This document shows positions 8,652-17,765 of a stretch of DNA of 64,000 nt, piece after piece (within the stretch, counting starts at the first letter, position 1; each line of letters starts with the position of its first letter). This DNA comes from Streptomyces olivaceoviridis (GTDB lineage Bacteria; Actinomycetota; Actinomycetes; Streptomycetales; Streptomycetaceae), in the NCBI RefSeq assembly GCF_014650115.1, contig NZ_BMUI01000021.1:1-64000 (forward strand), in the 5' to 3' direction. Under the pieces are notes generated by a model. It was not told the origin of the DNA. It made no database searches and was given only the letters and a program-made list of their open reading frames with translations. The position numbers and the translations under genes are program-made.

Positions 8652-10567
8652 TGGCGTCCCGGGGTCGCCAGCCGGTGCAGTCGCAGGGCCAGTTGGATCT
8701 CCAGGGCCCGCGCGGGTGTCTGCCAGTCCTCGCCCAGCAGGCGGCCCACGCGCTCCAGCCGCTGCGCCACCGTGTTCACATGGACGTGCAACGCGTCCTT
8801 GGTGCGCGCCGGGCTCATCCCGCCCTCGAAGTAGGCGTCCAGGGTCCGCAGCAGTTCCGTGCCGCGCCGCTCGTCGTACGTCACCACCGGGCCGATGGTC
8901 CGCTCGACGAACCCGGCGATGTCGCGTTCGCCCGCGAGGAGCAGGCCGAGGAAGCCGAAGTCCTCGGCCGCCGCGCCGTCCCCGGCCCGGCCCAGCAGGT
9001 GCAGCGCGTCCAGGCAGCGGCGGCCCTCGGCGTAGGCGGCGGTCACGGCCTCGGGGTGCCCGGCAAGGTCGGTGACGGGTGCGGAGGCGCCGACCGTGAC
9101 CGGCTGGTGGACGGCCGTGCCCAGATGGCGGGCGGTGCGGCGGGCCACGTCCGTGGCGGTGTCGCCGGCGCCGAGGGGCAGCAGCAGGACCGTGCCGCCG
9201 TCGCGGGCCGCGGCCAAGCCGTGCCGGGTGGCCGCGAGGTGGGAGGCGGCGGACCAGAGCCGGCGGCGGGCCGCGGCCTCCTCGTCGGCGTCGGCCGCCG
9301 GGCCGTCGAGGCGGGCGGCGAGGACGACATGGGTGGCGTCCAGGTCCGCCTGGAGACGGCTGGCGCGCTCGCGCAGCAGTCGTGGGTCCCGGTCGCGCGC
9401 GTCCAGCAGATCGTCCAGGAGTTCGCCGCGCACGCGCTGTTCGGCTTCGGCGGCGGAGCGGCGGGCGAGCAGCAGCAGGGAGGTCACCATCGCCGCGCGC
9501 TCGAAGGTGCGCTGGTCGACGGGGTCGAGGCCGGGGTGTCCGCGCAGGACCAGCGCGCCGAGGAGTTCGCCGCCGGCGGCCACCGCGGCGATCCAGTCGC
9601 TGCCGTGCCGTACCGCGTGCCCCTCGGCGCGAGAGGCCTCCAGCGCCTCGGCCGGTGCCGCCGTGGCCTCGGTGAACTCGACGGTTCCGGCGAGGACCTG
9701 GGAGACGGCGGCGGCCACGTCGTGGACTCCGCCGCCGCGCAGGACGAGTTCGGCGAGCCGGTCGTGGACGTCGGACGCGCGCTCGATGACGGCGCTGCGG
9801 TCGCGGATGATCTCGTTGGCGTGCTCCAGGCCGGCCAGGGCGGCGCGGGTCTCGGTGAGCAGGTTGGCGGTGTCGATGGCCGCCGCGGCGAGCGCCGCGA
9901 AGGAACCGAGCAGGGCGATCTGCCCGCGTTCGAAGACCCTCGCGCGCCGGTCCGCCGCGAAGAGGACGCCGATCACGTGCGGGCCGAGCATCAGGGGGAC
10001 GCCGAGGATGGCGACCAGCCCCTCGTCGCGGACGCCGGCGTCGATGGTGAGGGTGTGCTGGAAGCGGCCGTCCTGGAAGTAGTCGTCGGTGACGTACGGC
10101 CGCGCGGTCTGGGCGACGAGGCCGCCGAGCCCCTCTCCCATGCCGAGGCGCAGTTGCTGGAAGCGGGCGGAGACGGAGCCCTCCGTGACCCGCATGTAGG
10201 TGTCGCCGCGGGCCGGGTCGTTGAGGCTGAGGTAGGCGACGTCCGTGCCGAGCAGGGAACGGGCGCGCTGCACGATCGCCTGGAGGACGGCGTCCAGATC
10301 GCGGAGTCCGGCCAGGTCGTGGGCGGTCTCGAAGAGCGCCGACAGCTCCGCCTCGCGCCGCCGGCGGCCCTCCAGTTCCGCGCGTACGCGCAGGGCGAGC
10401 AGTCTGGCCTCTTCCAGCGCGGCGATGCGGTCGGCCGGCTCGCCCTCGGCTCGGGCGCGCAGCACGGGCTGCTCGTAGGCCTCGACGGAGGCGTCGCGGG
10501 CCAGCAGGCCGAGGTACGGGGCCTCGGCGCTGCCGCTGGGTGCCGACTGCAAGTGATCGCGGGACAT
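8648..10567 (-). CDS. GAF-domain PucR-family transcriptional regulator
   Basis: A regulator of about 639 residues. Residues about 45-75 form a charged helical linker, and residues about 75-230 form a GAF sensor domain (ELSALFETAHDLAGLRDLDA to VLFAADRRARVFERGQIALL). A GGDEF-like CdaR middle domain follows, and the C-terminus carries the PucR helix-turn-helix (HVHVNTVAQRLERVGRLLG). ATG at 10565-10567 is used; GTG at 10573 is an alternative two codons upstream, and neither has a strong ribosome binding site. The protein probably senses a small metabolite and controls the flanking transporter and dehydrogenase genes, which share a CACATGTG-centred motif. Confidence 0.88.
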   Translation of the reverse strand: MSRDHLQSAPSGSAEAPYLGLLARDASVEAYEQPVLRARAEGEPADRIAALEEARLLALRVRAELEGRRRREAELSALFETAHDLAGLRDLDAVLQAIVQRARSLLGTDVAYLSLNDPARGDTYMRVTEGSVSARFQQLRLGMGEGLGGLVAQTARPYVTDDYFQDGRFQHTLTIDAGVRDEGLVAILGVPLMLGPHVIGVLFAADRRARVFERGQIALLGSFAALAAAAIDTANLLTETRAALAGLEHANEIIRDRSAVIERASDVHDRLAELVLRGGGVHDVAAAVSQVLAGTVEFTEATAAPAEALEASRAEGHAVRHGSDWIAAVAAGGELLGALVLRGHPGLDPVDQRTFERAAMVTSLLLLARRSAAEAEQRVRGELLDDLLDARDRDPRLLRERASRLQADLDATHVVLAARLDGPAADADEEAAARRRLWSAASHLAATRHGLAAARDGGTVLLLPLGAGDTATDVARRTARHLGTAVHQPVTVGASAPVTDLAGHPEAVTAAYAEGRRCLDALHLLGRAGDGAAAEDFGFLGLLLAGERDIAGFVERTIGPVVTYDERRGTELLRTLDAYFEGGMSPARTKDALHVHVNTVAQRLERVGRLLGEDWQTPARALEIQLALRLHRLATPGRH

Positions 10568-10643
10568 GGTCACAGGATTCCGTATGGGCCACCCGGCCCG
10601 GCAGCCCTGTGGAAAACTCCCGGAGCCGGTGCCGCCGGGCCGG

Positions 10644-11465
10644 TCAGTGGGCCGTCCACCCGCCGTCCAGGACGAGCGAGGTGCCGGTGACGAAGGACGC
10701 CTGCGGGCTGCACAGGTAGGCCACGGCCTCGGCGACCTCCTCGGGTTCTATGAGCCGCCGCACGGCGCTGTCCTTCAGCAGGATCTCGGAGACCACGCGG
10801 TCCTCGGGGATGCCGTGGGCCTGTGCCTGGTCGGCGATCTGCTTCTCGACCAGTGGGGTGCGCACATAGGCCGGGTTCACACAGTTCGAGGTCACTCCAT
10901 GGGCGGCGCCTTCCAGGGCGGCCGTCTTGGACAGCCCTTCGAGGCCATGTTTGGCAGCCACATAGGCGGACTTGAAGGCCGAGGCACGCAGACCATGGAC
11001 GGAGGACACATTGACGATCCGGCCCCAGCCCTGCTCGTACATATGGGGGAGGGCGCCGCGGATGAGGCGGAAGGGTGCCTCCAGCATCACGGTGAGCACC
11101 GTGTGGAACACCTCGGGCGGAAACTCTTCGATGGGCCGCACGAGTTGCAGGCCGGCGTTGTTGACCAGCACATCGGTGCCGGCGGCGGCGCGTTCGGCGG
11201 CGTCCAGGTCGGTGAGGTCCACGACCACGGGGACGACGGTGCCCGCGAGGTCGCCGGTCCGCTCCGCCTGCTGGGCCAGCTCGGCCAGGCCGGCCGCGTC
11301 CCGGTCGACGGCGCGCACCTCGGCCCCGGCGGCGGCGAGCCGCAGCGCGCAGGCGCGGCCGATGCCACTGGCGGCACCGGTGACGAGGGCGGTGCGGCCG
11401 CCGAGGTCGAGGCTGAGGGGCTGGGATCGGGGGCCGGGCCCCGGAGGGGGGGTGGGCGAGGTCAT
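10644..11465 (-). CDS. bdhA: 3-hydroxybutyrate dehydrogenase (SDR family)
   Basis: The 273-residue short-chain dehydrogenase is likely to interconvert (R)-3-hydroxybutyrate and acetoacetate with NAD+. The Rossmann motif TGAASGIG is at about residues 29-36, followed by NNAG, the catalytic serine in VNVSS, and YxxxK as Y168-VAA-K172. The segment VNPAYVRTPLVEKQI and the end of the protein fit bacterial D-beta-hydroxybutyrate dehydrogenases. The first 20 residues are a Pro/Gly-rich extension, so a later start cannot be excluded. It lies upstream of the PucR gene on the same strand (76 bases apart). A perfect palindrome sits 26 bases before its start, implying direct regulation. Confidence 0.85.
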   Translation of the reverse strand: MTSPTPPPGPGPRSQPLSLDLGGRTALVTGAASGIGRACALRLAAAGAEVRAVDRDAAGLAELAQQAERTGDLAGTVVPVVVDLTDLDAAERAAAGTDVLVNNAGLQLVRPIEEFPPEVFHTVLTVMLEAPFRLIRGALPHMYEQGWGRIVNVSSVHGLRASAFKSAYVAAKHGLEGLSKTAALEGAAHGVTSNCVNPAYVRTPLVEKQIADQAQAHGIPEDRVVSEILLKDSAVRRLIEPEEVAEAVAYLCSPQASFVTGTSLVLDGGWTAH

Positions 11466-11490
11466 GTGCCGACCCTAAGCGGAGCCCCAC

Positions 11491-11510
11491 GGTCACCACA
11501 TGTGGTGACC
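11491..11510. promoter_or_regulatory. Perfect 20-bp palindromic operator upstream of bdhA
   Basis: GGTCACCACATGTGGTGACC reads identically on both strands and has no loop, as expected for a dimer-binding operator rather than a terminator. It ends about 26 bases from the dehydrogenase start. Its CACCACATGTG core recurs before the MHS transporter gene. The likely ligand is the PucR-family protein encoded next door, by inference. Confidence 0.65.
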
Positions 11511-11519
11511 ACCCATACT

Positions 11520-11999
11520 TCAGCTGGCAGCCATAGGGTCAAACCATGTGGGTGCATCCGACATGGCTTGCTTGATCCGGAAGAGCCCGAACTCATGCAG
11601 CTCAGGCAGCGCGTCGACCGTGAACCAGCCGACCTCCAGCGACTCGTCGTCGTTGACCCGGGCCTCGCCTCCCACGGCCCGGCAGCGGATGGTGATGTCC
11701 ATGTACTGGCACGCGTCGCCGTTGGGATAGGTCATCGGCTCCAGCGCCTGGACCAGGACGACCCGCTCGGCGACGCACTGCACCGCCGTCTCCTCGAAGA
11801 CCTCCCGCACCGCACAGGCCGCGGGCTGCTCGCCCGGCTCCGGGATGCCGCCGATCACCGACCACTTGCGTGTGTCGGACCGCCGGCCGAGCAGCACCCT
11901 GCCCTCGTCGTCGAAGACGATCGCGGTGACCCCGGGGAGCCACAGCAGCTGTTGACCGGCGGTTGCCCTGAGCGTACGGATGAAATCGGGAGTAGCCAT
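11520..11999 (-). CDS. Nudix hydrolase
   Basis: The 159-residue protein hydrolyses a nucleoside diphosphate linked to another moiety; the substrate cannot be told from sequence. The Nudix box spans about G51 to V73 (GIPEPGE to REVFEETAV) and keeps the REXXEE metal-binding core, but the usual glycine two residues after the last Glu is alanine. The N-terminal FIRTLRATAGQQLLWLPGV is typical of actinobacterial Nudix proteins of this length. ATG at 11997-11999. It stands alone, downstream of the lipoprotein acyltransferase gene on the same strand. Confidence 0.88.
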   Translation of the reverse strand: MATPDFIRTLRATAGQQLLWLPGVTAIVFDDEGRVLLGRRSDTRKWSVIGGIPEPGEQPAACAVREVFEETAVQCVAERVVLVQALEPMTYPNGDACQYMDITIRCRAVGGEARVNDDESLEVGWFTVDALPELHEFGLFRIKQAMSDAPTWFDPMAAS

Positions 12000-12100
12000 G
12001 ATCCCGACCCTAGCGGGCCGGTGTGCCGCGTCAGGGCCGGTTCCGGGGTCGTATGACGGTCATACGGCGGTCGTACGGCACGCGTACGACACAGCCACGG

Positions 12101-13711
12101 CTACGCGTCACCGGCGCGCCGGGCGCGCAGTCCGGACCCGATCGCCCAGCCGACCCCGCCCGCGGCGACCAGCGCCAGGGCGATCTCCGGGAGGATGCCC
12201 AGCTCGGTGGCGGGCGTCGTGGACGTGCGCAGCGGCACCTTCTGGACGAGATAGGCGGGCACGAACATGCCCGTCTTCTGGGTGATCCGCCCGTCCGGCG
12301 TGATGACCGCGCTGACCCCGCTGGTCACCGGCACGGTCACGGTGCGGCTGTGCTCGACGGCGCGGATGCGGGACATGGCGAGCTGCTGGTAGGTCATCTC
12401 GCTGCGGTCGAAGGTGGCGTTGTTGCTCGGCACGGAGATCATCTCCGCGCCGTGCGTGACCGTGTCCCGCACGGCCCAGTCGAAGGCGGCCTCGTAGCAG
12501 GTGGCCAGGCCCACCTTGGCGCCGTCGATGCCGAACACGCCCGGCTCGGTGCCCCGGCTGAAGTCCTGGCGGGCCATCTCGGTCCAGCTCTTGTTGATCG
12601 CGCCGACCAGCGAGCGCAGCGGAAGGTACTCGCCGAAGGGCTGGATCTGCCGCTTGTCGTAGGTCTGCGTCGCTCCCTTGACCGGGTCCCACAGGATCTG
12701 TTCGTTCAGCAGCTTCCCGTCCCGCTCGACCACGCTGCCGACGGAGATGGGCACGCCGATGTCCTTGGCCGCGTCCTCGATGACGGCGGCGGCGTCCGCG
12801 TACTCGAAGGGGTCGATGTCGGAGGAGTTCTCCGGCCACAGGACGTAGTCGGGCTTGGCGACCTTGCCCGCCCTGACGTCGGCGGCGAGCTTGTGCGTCT
12901 CGCGCGCGTGGTAGTCGAGCACGGCCCGCCGCTGGGCGTTGAACTCCAGCCCGGCGCGCGGCACGTTGCCCTGGATGAGCGCCACGGTCGCGGTGCCGTC
13001 CTCCGCGGAGTCGCTCACCAGCGCGCGGGCGGCGACCGCGCCCACCACCGGTACCGCCACGCTGAGCAGGGCGGCGGTCGCGGCGGCGCGTCGCACGACC
13101 CGGTTCCGGCGCCGCTCGGCGATCAGCCGGCCGGCCTCGTACAGGCCGAAGCCGCACAGGACGACCGCGAAGCCGAGCACGGGGGTGCCGCCCACCGCGG
13201 CGAGCGGCAGGAAGACGCCGTCCGCCTGACCGAACGCGACCTTGCCCCACGGGAAGCCCTGGAAGGGCACGCGCGCGCGTGCCGCCTCGCCCGCCGTCCA
13301 CACGGCCGCGGCCCACACCGGCCAGGCGGGCAGCCGGGAGACGGCGGCGACACCCACACCGACCAGCGCGACGAAGACCGCCTCGATGGCGACGAGCGCC
13401 ACCCAGGGCAGGGGGCCGACCTCCACGCTCGTCCACACCAGCAGCGGCAGCAGGAAGCCCAGCCCGAAGAGGTAGCCGAGGCCCAGGGCGGCCTTCCAGC
13501 CCCGGCCGCGCAGCACCCAGCCGAAACCGGCGAAGGCGGGCAGGGCCAGCCACCACAGGGGGCGTGGCGGGAAGCTGACGTAGAGCAGCACTCCGCAGAG
13601 CGCGGAGGCGACGGCCGGGACCAGGCGCAGCAGCCGGCCGCCGCGTGCGCCGGAGGTGCGGCGCGGCTGGAGCTGGTCCGACTGGTCCACGGAAGTTGCG
13701 GTGACGGTCAC
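12101..13711 (-). CDS. lnt: Apolipoprotein N-acyltransferase
   Basis: A membrane enzyme of about 536 residues that transfers a third acyl chain from phospholipid to the N-terminal cysteine of lipoproteins. The N-terminal half has about six to seven membrane helices (SALCGVLLYVSFPPRPLWWL onward). The C-terminal half is a nitrilase-type carbon-nitrogen hydrolase domain with the triad E294 (LWPENSS), K353 (YDKRQIQPFGEYLP) and C405 (LATCYEAAFD). A final helix anchors the C-terminus. GTG at 13709-13711 gives the expected length; upstream codons in the same frame are low-complexity and unlikely to be used. It stands divergent from an O-antigen-ligase-like gene. Confidence 0.88.
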   Translation of the reverse strand: MTVTATSVDQSDQLQPRRTSGARGGRLLRLVPAVASALCGVLLYVSFPPRPLWWLALPAFAGFGWVLRGRGWKAALGLGYLFGLGFLLPLLVWTSVEVGPLPWVALVAIEAVFVALVGVGVAAVSRLPAWPVWAAAVWTAGEAARARVPFQGFPWGKVAFGQADGVFLPLAAVGGTPVLGFAVVLCGFGLYEAGRLIAERRRNRVVRRAAATAALLSVAVPVVGAVAARALVSDSAEDGTATVALIQGNVPRAGLEFNAQRRAVLDYHARETHKLAADVRAGKVAKPDYVLWPENSSDIDPFEYADAAAVIEDAAKDIGVPISVGSVVERDGKLLNEQILWDPVKGATQTYDKRQIQPFGEYLPLRSLVGAINKSWTEMARQDFSRGTEPGVFGIDGAKVGLATCYEAAFDWAVRDTVTHGAEMISVPSNNATFDRSEMTYQQLAMSRIRAVEHSRTVTVPVTSGVSAVITPDGRITQKTGMFVPAYLVQKVPLRTSTTPATELGILPEIALALVAAGGVGWAIGSGLRARRAGDA

Positions 13712-13874
13712 CCGGGTGAGTGTACGGCGGGTGACGTCACCGCCGACAGCGCGGTCGGGGCCCCCGTAGACCGGCGTTCGCCGCTGGTCGGCGCCTGTTC
13801 CCGCCCGTGGTGAGGGTGGTTCTCGCGACGCCGCGGGATCGCGGTGCTGCTCCGCGCACGTCCCCGAACCGGTC

Positions 13875-15029
13875 ATGAGCCGTTACGGTGTGCCCAGCTT
13901 CGGCGGCGCGGCCGGACCCGGCGCGCGGCCGTGGCCTGCCACAGGCCGGGGGACCGGGTACGAGGGGCGACGGGTGGGGTCGACGGGGACGGGGTCCGCC
14001 ACCGGTGCGTACGGTGCGGACGCCCACAGCACGCGAAGAAACGCCTCCGACGGGACGGGCATGATCCTGTTGGGGGGCTGCGCCGGGTGGTCGCTGATCA
14101 CCGCTGCGGCCGACGACGGGCGGCCCGAGGGCATGCTGCTCGCGGTGCTCGCCGTGGCCGCCGGGTATGCCGCGGGCCGGGTCTCCGGTGCGCTGCTGCC
14201 GGTGGCGGCGCCGGGCGCCGGTGCCGCGGCGGGACTCGCCCTCGCCGTGACGCTGCCCGCGCTCTCCCCCGGTCCCTGGTACGCCGCCCCGCTCGGGCGC
14301 GCCGGTGCCACGGCCGCCCTCCTGACGCTGGCCACCGGGGCCGCGTGCTGTGCCGCCTGGGCGACGTCCGTACCGGCCCTCCGGCTGGTGCTGCGGGCGC
14401 TGGCCTGCGCCGTCGTGGCGGCCGGTGCGGTGCTGGGGTCGACGGCGGGCTGTGTGGCCGGCATGGCGGTCCTGCTGTGCTCACTCGCCGCCGGCTCGGC
14501 GCGCAGCCGGGGGCCGTGGCCGGCGGGGACGGCCGTGGCGGCGGGCCTGGCGGCGGCGGTCTGGGCGGTCGCCGGGGAAGCGCTGCCCGGCCACCTCACC
14601 GGGGCGATCGAAGGGCGGTTCAGCGCACACCGGGTCCTGTTGTGGCGGGACGCCCTCGGGCTCGCGGGCCGCCACAGCGGTCTCGGGATCGGACCCGGCC
14701 GGTTCGGTGATCCGGGCCCGGGGGCACCGCGGACCCTGCTGTCCGACGGCAAACCGCACTCGGCTCCCCTGCAACAGGCGGTCGAGCAGGGCCTGGTCGG
14801 GGTGTTCCTGCTGGTCGCCGTGTTCTGCTGGGTCCTCTACGCGCTGTGGCGCAGCCCGCGCCCCACCCCCGTCGCCGTCACCGCGGGCGCGGCCCTGACG
14901 GCGCTGGCCGCACTCGCCTCGGTGAGCGACGCCCTCGGTTTCACGACGGTCACGTCGGGCGCGGCCCTCCTGGCCGGCTGGGCCACGGCCCGCCCGTGGA
15001 CGGGCGAGACGGCGACGCCGGGACTCTGA
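13875..15029 (+). CDS. O-antigen ligase-like polytopic membrane protein
   Basis: The product has up to 384 residues and about nine to ten membrane segments starting near residue 62 (MILLGGCAGWSLITAA). Its C-terminal third has the Wzy_C/O-antigen-ligase signature: RVLLWRDALGLAGRHSGLG, then GIGPGRFGDPGPG, then HSAPLQQAVEQGLVGVFLL. Such proteins polymerise or ligate surface polysaccharide on the outer face of the membrane. The first 60 residues are polar and Gly/Arg-rich. The ATG at 14061 is an alternative start that would place the first helix at the N-terminus. It is divergent from lnt; no sugar biosynthesis genes lie next to it. Confidence 0.78.
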   Translation: MSRYGVPSFGGAAGPGARPWPATGRGTGYEGRRVGSTGTGSATGAYGADAHSTRRNASDGTGMILLGGCAGWSLITAAADDGRPEGMLLAVLAVAAGYAAGRVSGALLPVAAPGAGAAAGLALAVTLPALSPGPWYAAPLGRAGATAALLTLATGAACCAAWATSVPALRLVLRALACAVVAAGAVLGSTAGCVAGMAVLLCSLAAGSARSRGPWPAGTAVAAGLAAAVWAVAGEALPGHLTGAIEGRFSAHRVLLWRDALGLAGRHSGLGIGPGRFGDPGPGAPRTLLSDGKPHSAPLQQAVEQGLVGVFLLVAVFCWVLYALWRSPRPTPVAVTAGAALTALAALASVSDALGFTTVTSGAALLAGWATARPWTGETATPGL

Positions 15030-15089
15030 GCGGAGGCCGGTGGGCGCCATGGGTGCCGACGGCCGGCGCGGGCGTGACGCCGCGACGGG

Positions 15090-15635
15090 TCAGGCCGCCG
15101 TCCCCGGCTTGATCGTCCGCAGGCGGTCCCTGATGACCCGTACCGCCGTTTCCGCGTTGTCCACGGTGATCGTGAACGTGTGGCCGTCCCACAGGCGCAG
15201 CACGATGCCCTCGCCACGGCGTACGACGACCGCGGTCCCCTTCTCGGGGCGCCAGCGGTAGCCCCAGCCGCCCCAGTGCCGGGGGGTGACAAGAGCGGTG
15301 AAGTCGGCGCCGGCCACGTGGGAGAGCGGGATGCGGCGGCGCGGCAGACCCATGTGCCCGCAGCGCACTTCGACGCACTCCTTGTCGAGCTTGAGGTCGA
15401 CGTGCACGAAGGCGAGCGTGCCGAAGAGGACCAGCAGGCCGGCCGCGATGCAGCCCACCACGGACATCACGAGCGGTGCGATGCCGGAGCCCCAGGCCGA
15501 GTCGACGGCCAGCTCGATGCCGAGCGCCATACAGGCGGCACCGACCAGCGCGAGCAGCCACTGGACCCGGTTGGTGGCGCGTCCCGTCCAGACGTCCGGG
15601 CGCGGGGTGTCGTCGGCGTCGGGGTGGTCCCTCAT
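15090..15635 (-). CDS. Two-helix membrane protein of unknown function
   Basis: A 181-residue protein with a short acidic/polar N-terminus, two membrane helices (about WLLALVGAACMALGIELAV and IAPLVMSVVGCIAAGLLVLF) and a cytoplasmic beta-rich C-terminal domain (LRLWDGHTFTITVDNAETAV) resembling PH-like bPH domains of actinobacterial membrane proteins. ATG at 15633-15635 is chosen; a GTG at 15662 would add nine residues. It is convergent with the O-antigen-ligase-like gene. Function unknown. Confidence 0.75.
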   Translation of the reverse strand: MRDHPDADDTPRPDVWTGRATNRVQWLLALVGAACMALGIELAVDSAWGSGIAPLVMSVVGCIAAGLLVLFGTLAFVHVDLKLDKECVEVRCGHMGLPRRRIPLSHVAGADFTALVTPRHWGGWGYRWRPEKGTAVVVRRGEGIVLRLWDGHTFTITVDNAETAVRVIRDRLRTIKPGTAA

Positions 15636-15740
15636 GTCTACGAGGTTACTCAGGTTTCGCACCGCGGGTAGGGCGCGGCGCGGGGTGACTGGCCCGGCCG
15701 GGGCACGGCGGACCGCACGACCGGGCCGGTGCCGCGGAGG

Positions 15741-16526
15741 TCAGCGCACGGGGCTGACGGCTTTGAGGAAGCGGCCCTCCTCGTAGGACAGCGCCGTGTC
15801 CGGGAGGGTCGCCTCGCGTCCGCTGAGCAGCACCGTGAGCGTGGTGTCCGCGACGGCGGCCGGGACCGAGTCCGCTCCGATCCGGCGCAGGGCCTGGGCG
15901 GCCACCGCGCCGGCGGTGCCGTGCAGGATGAGCGGCGGGCGGCCGGGCCGCTGGACGGCCGCCCGGATACGCTCGGCGACCAGCTCGTAGTTGGTGCAGC
16001 CGAGGACGAGCGTGGTGACGTCGTCGGGGGTACGGGCGGCGGCCGAGGCGATGGCGGCGTCGATGGCCGCGTCGTCCGCGTGGTGCACGGCGTCCGCGAG
16101 GCCGGGGCAGGCCACCTCGGTCACGGCCACGCCGGCGGCGAACTCCTCGATCAGGCCGCGCTGGTAGGCGCTTCCCGTGGTGGCCGGGGTCGCCCAGATC
16201 GCGACGGGCCCGCCGCCCGCGGCGGCCGGCTTGATCGCCGGTACGGTACCGATGATCGGCAGGTCCGGCTCGAAGCGGGCCCGCATCGCCGGCAGGGAGT
16301 GCACCGACGCCGTGTTGCAGGCGACGATCAGGACATCGGGCTCGTGCGCGGCGGCGGCCGCGGCGACGGCGACGGCCCGCTCGGTGATGTCCTCCGGGGT
16401 GCGCGGTCCCCAGGGCATGCCGTCCGGGTCCCACGACAGTACGAGATCCGCGTCGGGTCGCAGTCGACGTACCGCGGCGGCGGCGGGCAGCAGGCCGATT
16501 CCGGAGTCCATGAGCGCGATCTTCAC
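15741..16526 (-). CDS. Aspartate/glutamate racemase family protein (MurI-like)
   Basis: The 261-residue cofactor-independent racemase carries the two catalytic cysteine motifs: C70 in VACNTAS and C177 in LGCTNYELV. D7-S8 near the N-terminus (ALMDSGIG) binds substrate in glutamate racemases. It may supply D-glutamate for peptidoglycan or act on a related acid. It is not in a cell-wall gene cluster here, so whether it is the cell's main glutamate racemase cannot be decided. It starts 57 bases from a divergent glycosyltransferase gene. Confidence 0.82.
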   Translation of the reverse strand: MKIALMDSGIGLLPAAAAVRRLRPDADLVLSWDPDGMPWGPRTPEDITERAVAVAAAAAAHEPDVLIVACNTASVHSLPAMRARFEPDLPIIGTVPAIKPAAAGGGPVAIWATPATTGSAYQRGLIEEFAAGVAVTEVACPGLADAVHHADDAAIDAAIASAAARTPDDVTTLVLGCTNYELVAERIRAAVQRPGRPPLILHGTAGAVAAQALRRIGADSVPAAVADTTLTVLLSGREATLPDTALSYEEGRFLKAVSPVR

Positions 16527-16583
16527 CCGGCCACGATAGACGATGCGTCCTCGTGAGCCGGTCGGGTGGGGCAGACTGCGGCC

Positions 16584-17759
16584 GTGAGCGCCTTCCTGTG
16601 GATCACCGTCGTATCACTGGCCGCCTGGTGCTGGCTGCTGCTGGGCCAGGGCTTCTTCTGGCGCACGGACGTCCGGCTGCCGGGGCGCCGGGACCCGGAC
16701 GCGTGGCCGTCGGTCTGTGTGGTCGTACCGGCCCGTGACGAGGCCGCCGTGCTGCCCGTCGGCCTGCCGTCGCTGCTGGCGCAGGACTATCCGGGGCGGG
16801 CGGAGGTCTTCCTGGTGGACGACGGCAGTACGGACGGCACCGGGGACCTGGCCCGCGAGCTGTCCCGGCGGCACGGCGGGCTGCCGCTCACGGTGGGATC
16901 GCCGGGGGAGCCGCCGGCGGGCTGGACGGGCAAGCTGTGGGCGGTGCGGTACGGCATCGGGCTGGCACGCGCGCGTGACCCCGAATACCTGCTGCTGACG
17001 GACGCCGACATCGCGCACGCGCCGGACAGCCTGCGTGGGCTGGTGGCGGCGGCCGACACCGGCGGCTTCGACGTCGTGTCACAGATGGCGCGGCTGCGGG
17101 TGGCGAGCCTGTGGGAGCGGCTCGTGGTCCCGGCGTTCGTGTACTTCTTCGCGCAGCTGTATCCCTTCCGGTGGATCGGCCGGCCGGGCTCGCGCACCGC
17201 CGCGGCGGCGGGCGGCTGCGTCCTGCTGCGCGCGGACATGGCCGAGAAGGCGCGCATCCCGGAGGCCGTCCGGCACGCCGTCATCGACGACGTCGCGCTC
17301 GCGCGCGCGGTGAAGCGCTCGGGCGGTCGCGTCTGGCTGGGACTGGCCGACCGGGTGGACAGCGTGCGCCCCTATCCCCGGCTGCGTGACCTGTGGCGGA
17401 TGGTCTCGCGCAGCGCCTACGCGCAGTTGCGGCACAGTCCCGCGCTGCTCCTCGGTACGGTCGCCGGGCTCGCGCTGGTGTACCTGGTCCCGCCGGCCGC
17501 CGTGGCCGTGGGCGCGGCCGGCGGCACCGGGGCGGTCGCGCTCGTCGGGGCCGTGGCGTGGGCGGTGATGGCGGGGACGTACGTGCCGATGCTGCGCTAC
17601 TACCGGCAGCCGCTGTGGCTCGCCCCGCTGCTGCCGTTCACCGCGTTCCTCTATCTGCTGATGACGGTCGACTCGGCCGTGCAGCACTACCGCGGGCGCG
17701 GGGCCGCGTGGAAGGGCCGCACCTACGCCCGCCCGGACGCCGTGGCCGACGAGGGCTGA
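16584..17759 (+). CDS. Family 2 glycosyltransferase, HpnB-like
   Basis: A membrane-anchored glycosyltransferase of about 391 residues. An N-terminal helix (FLWITVVSLAAWCWLLLGQG) is followed by a GT-A catalytic domain with VDDGSTDGT (D79-D80), TDADIAHAPD and the acceptor-loop IDDVALARAVK, then three C-terminal membrane helices. The layout matches hopene-associated glycosyltransferase HpnB-type proteins, though no hopanoid genes are nearby. GTG at 16584 places the helix at the N-terminus as in the family; GTG at 16566 would add six residues. It probably glycosylates a lipid carrier at the membrane. Confidence 0.82.
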   Translation: MSAFLWITVVSLAAWCWLLLGQGFFWRTDVRLPGRRDPDAWPSVCVVVPARDEAAVLPVGLPSLLAQDYPGRAEVFLVDDGSTDGTGDLARELSRRHGGLPLTVGSPGEPPAGWTGKLWAVRYGIGLARARDPEYLLLTDADIAHAPDSLRGLVAAADTGGFDVVSQMARLRVASLWERLVVPAFVYFFAQLYPFRWIGRPGSRTAAAAGGCVLLRADMAEKARIPEAVRHAVIDDVALARAVKRSGGRVWLGLADRVDSVRPYPRLRDLWRMVSRSAYAQLRHSPALLLGTVAGLALVYLVPPAAVAVGAAGGTGAVALVGAVAWAVMAGTYVPMLRYYRQPLWLAPLLPFTAFLYLLMTVDSAVQHYRGRGAAWKGRTYARPDAVADEG

Positions 17760-17765
17760 GCCCGG

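Noticed and set aside
8651..12056. Very long plus-strand open frames across 8651-10690 and 10566-12056
   Set aside because: They are antisense to PucR, bdhA and Nudix genes, with Gly/Arg/Val-rich out-of-frame composition and no domains.
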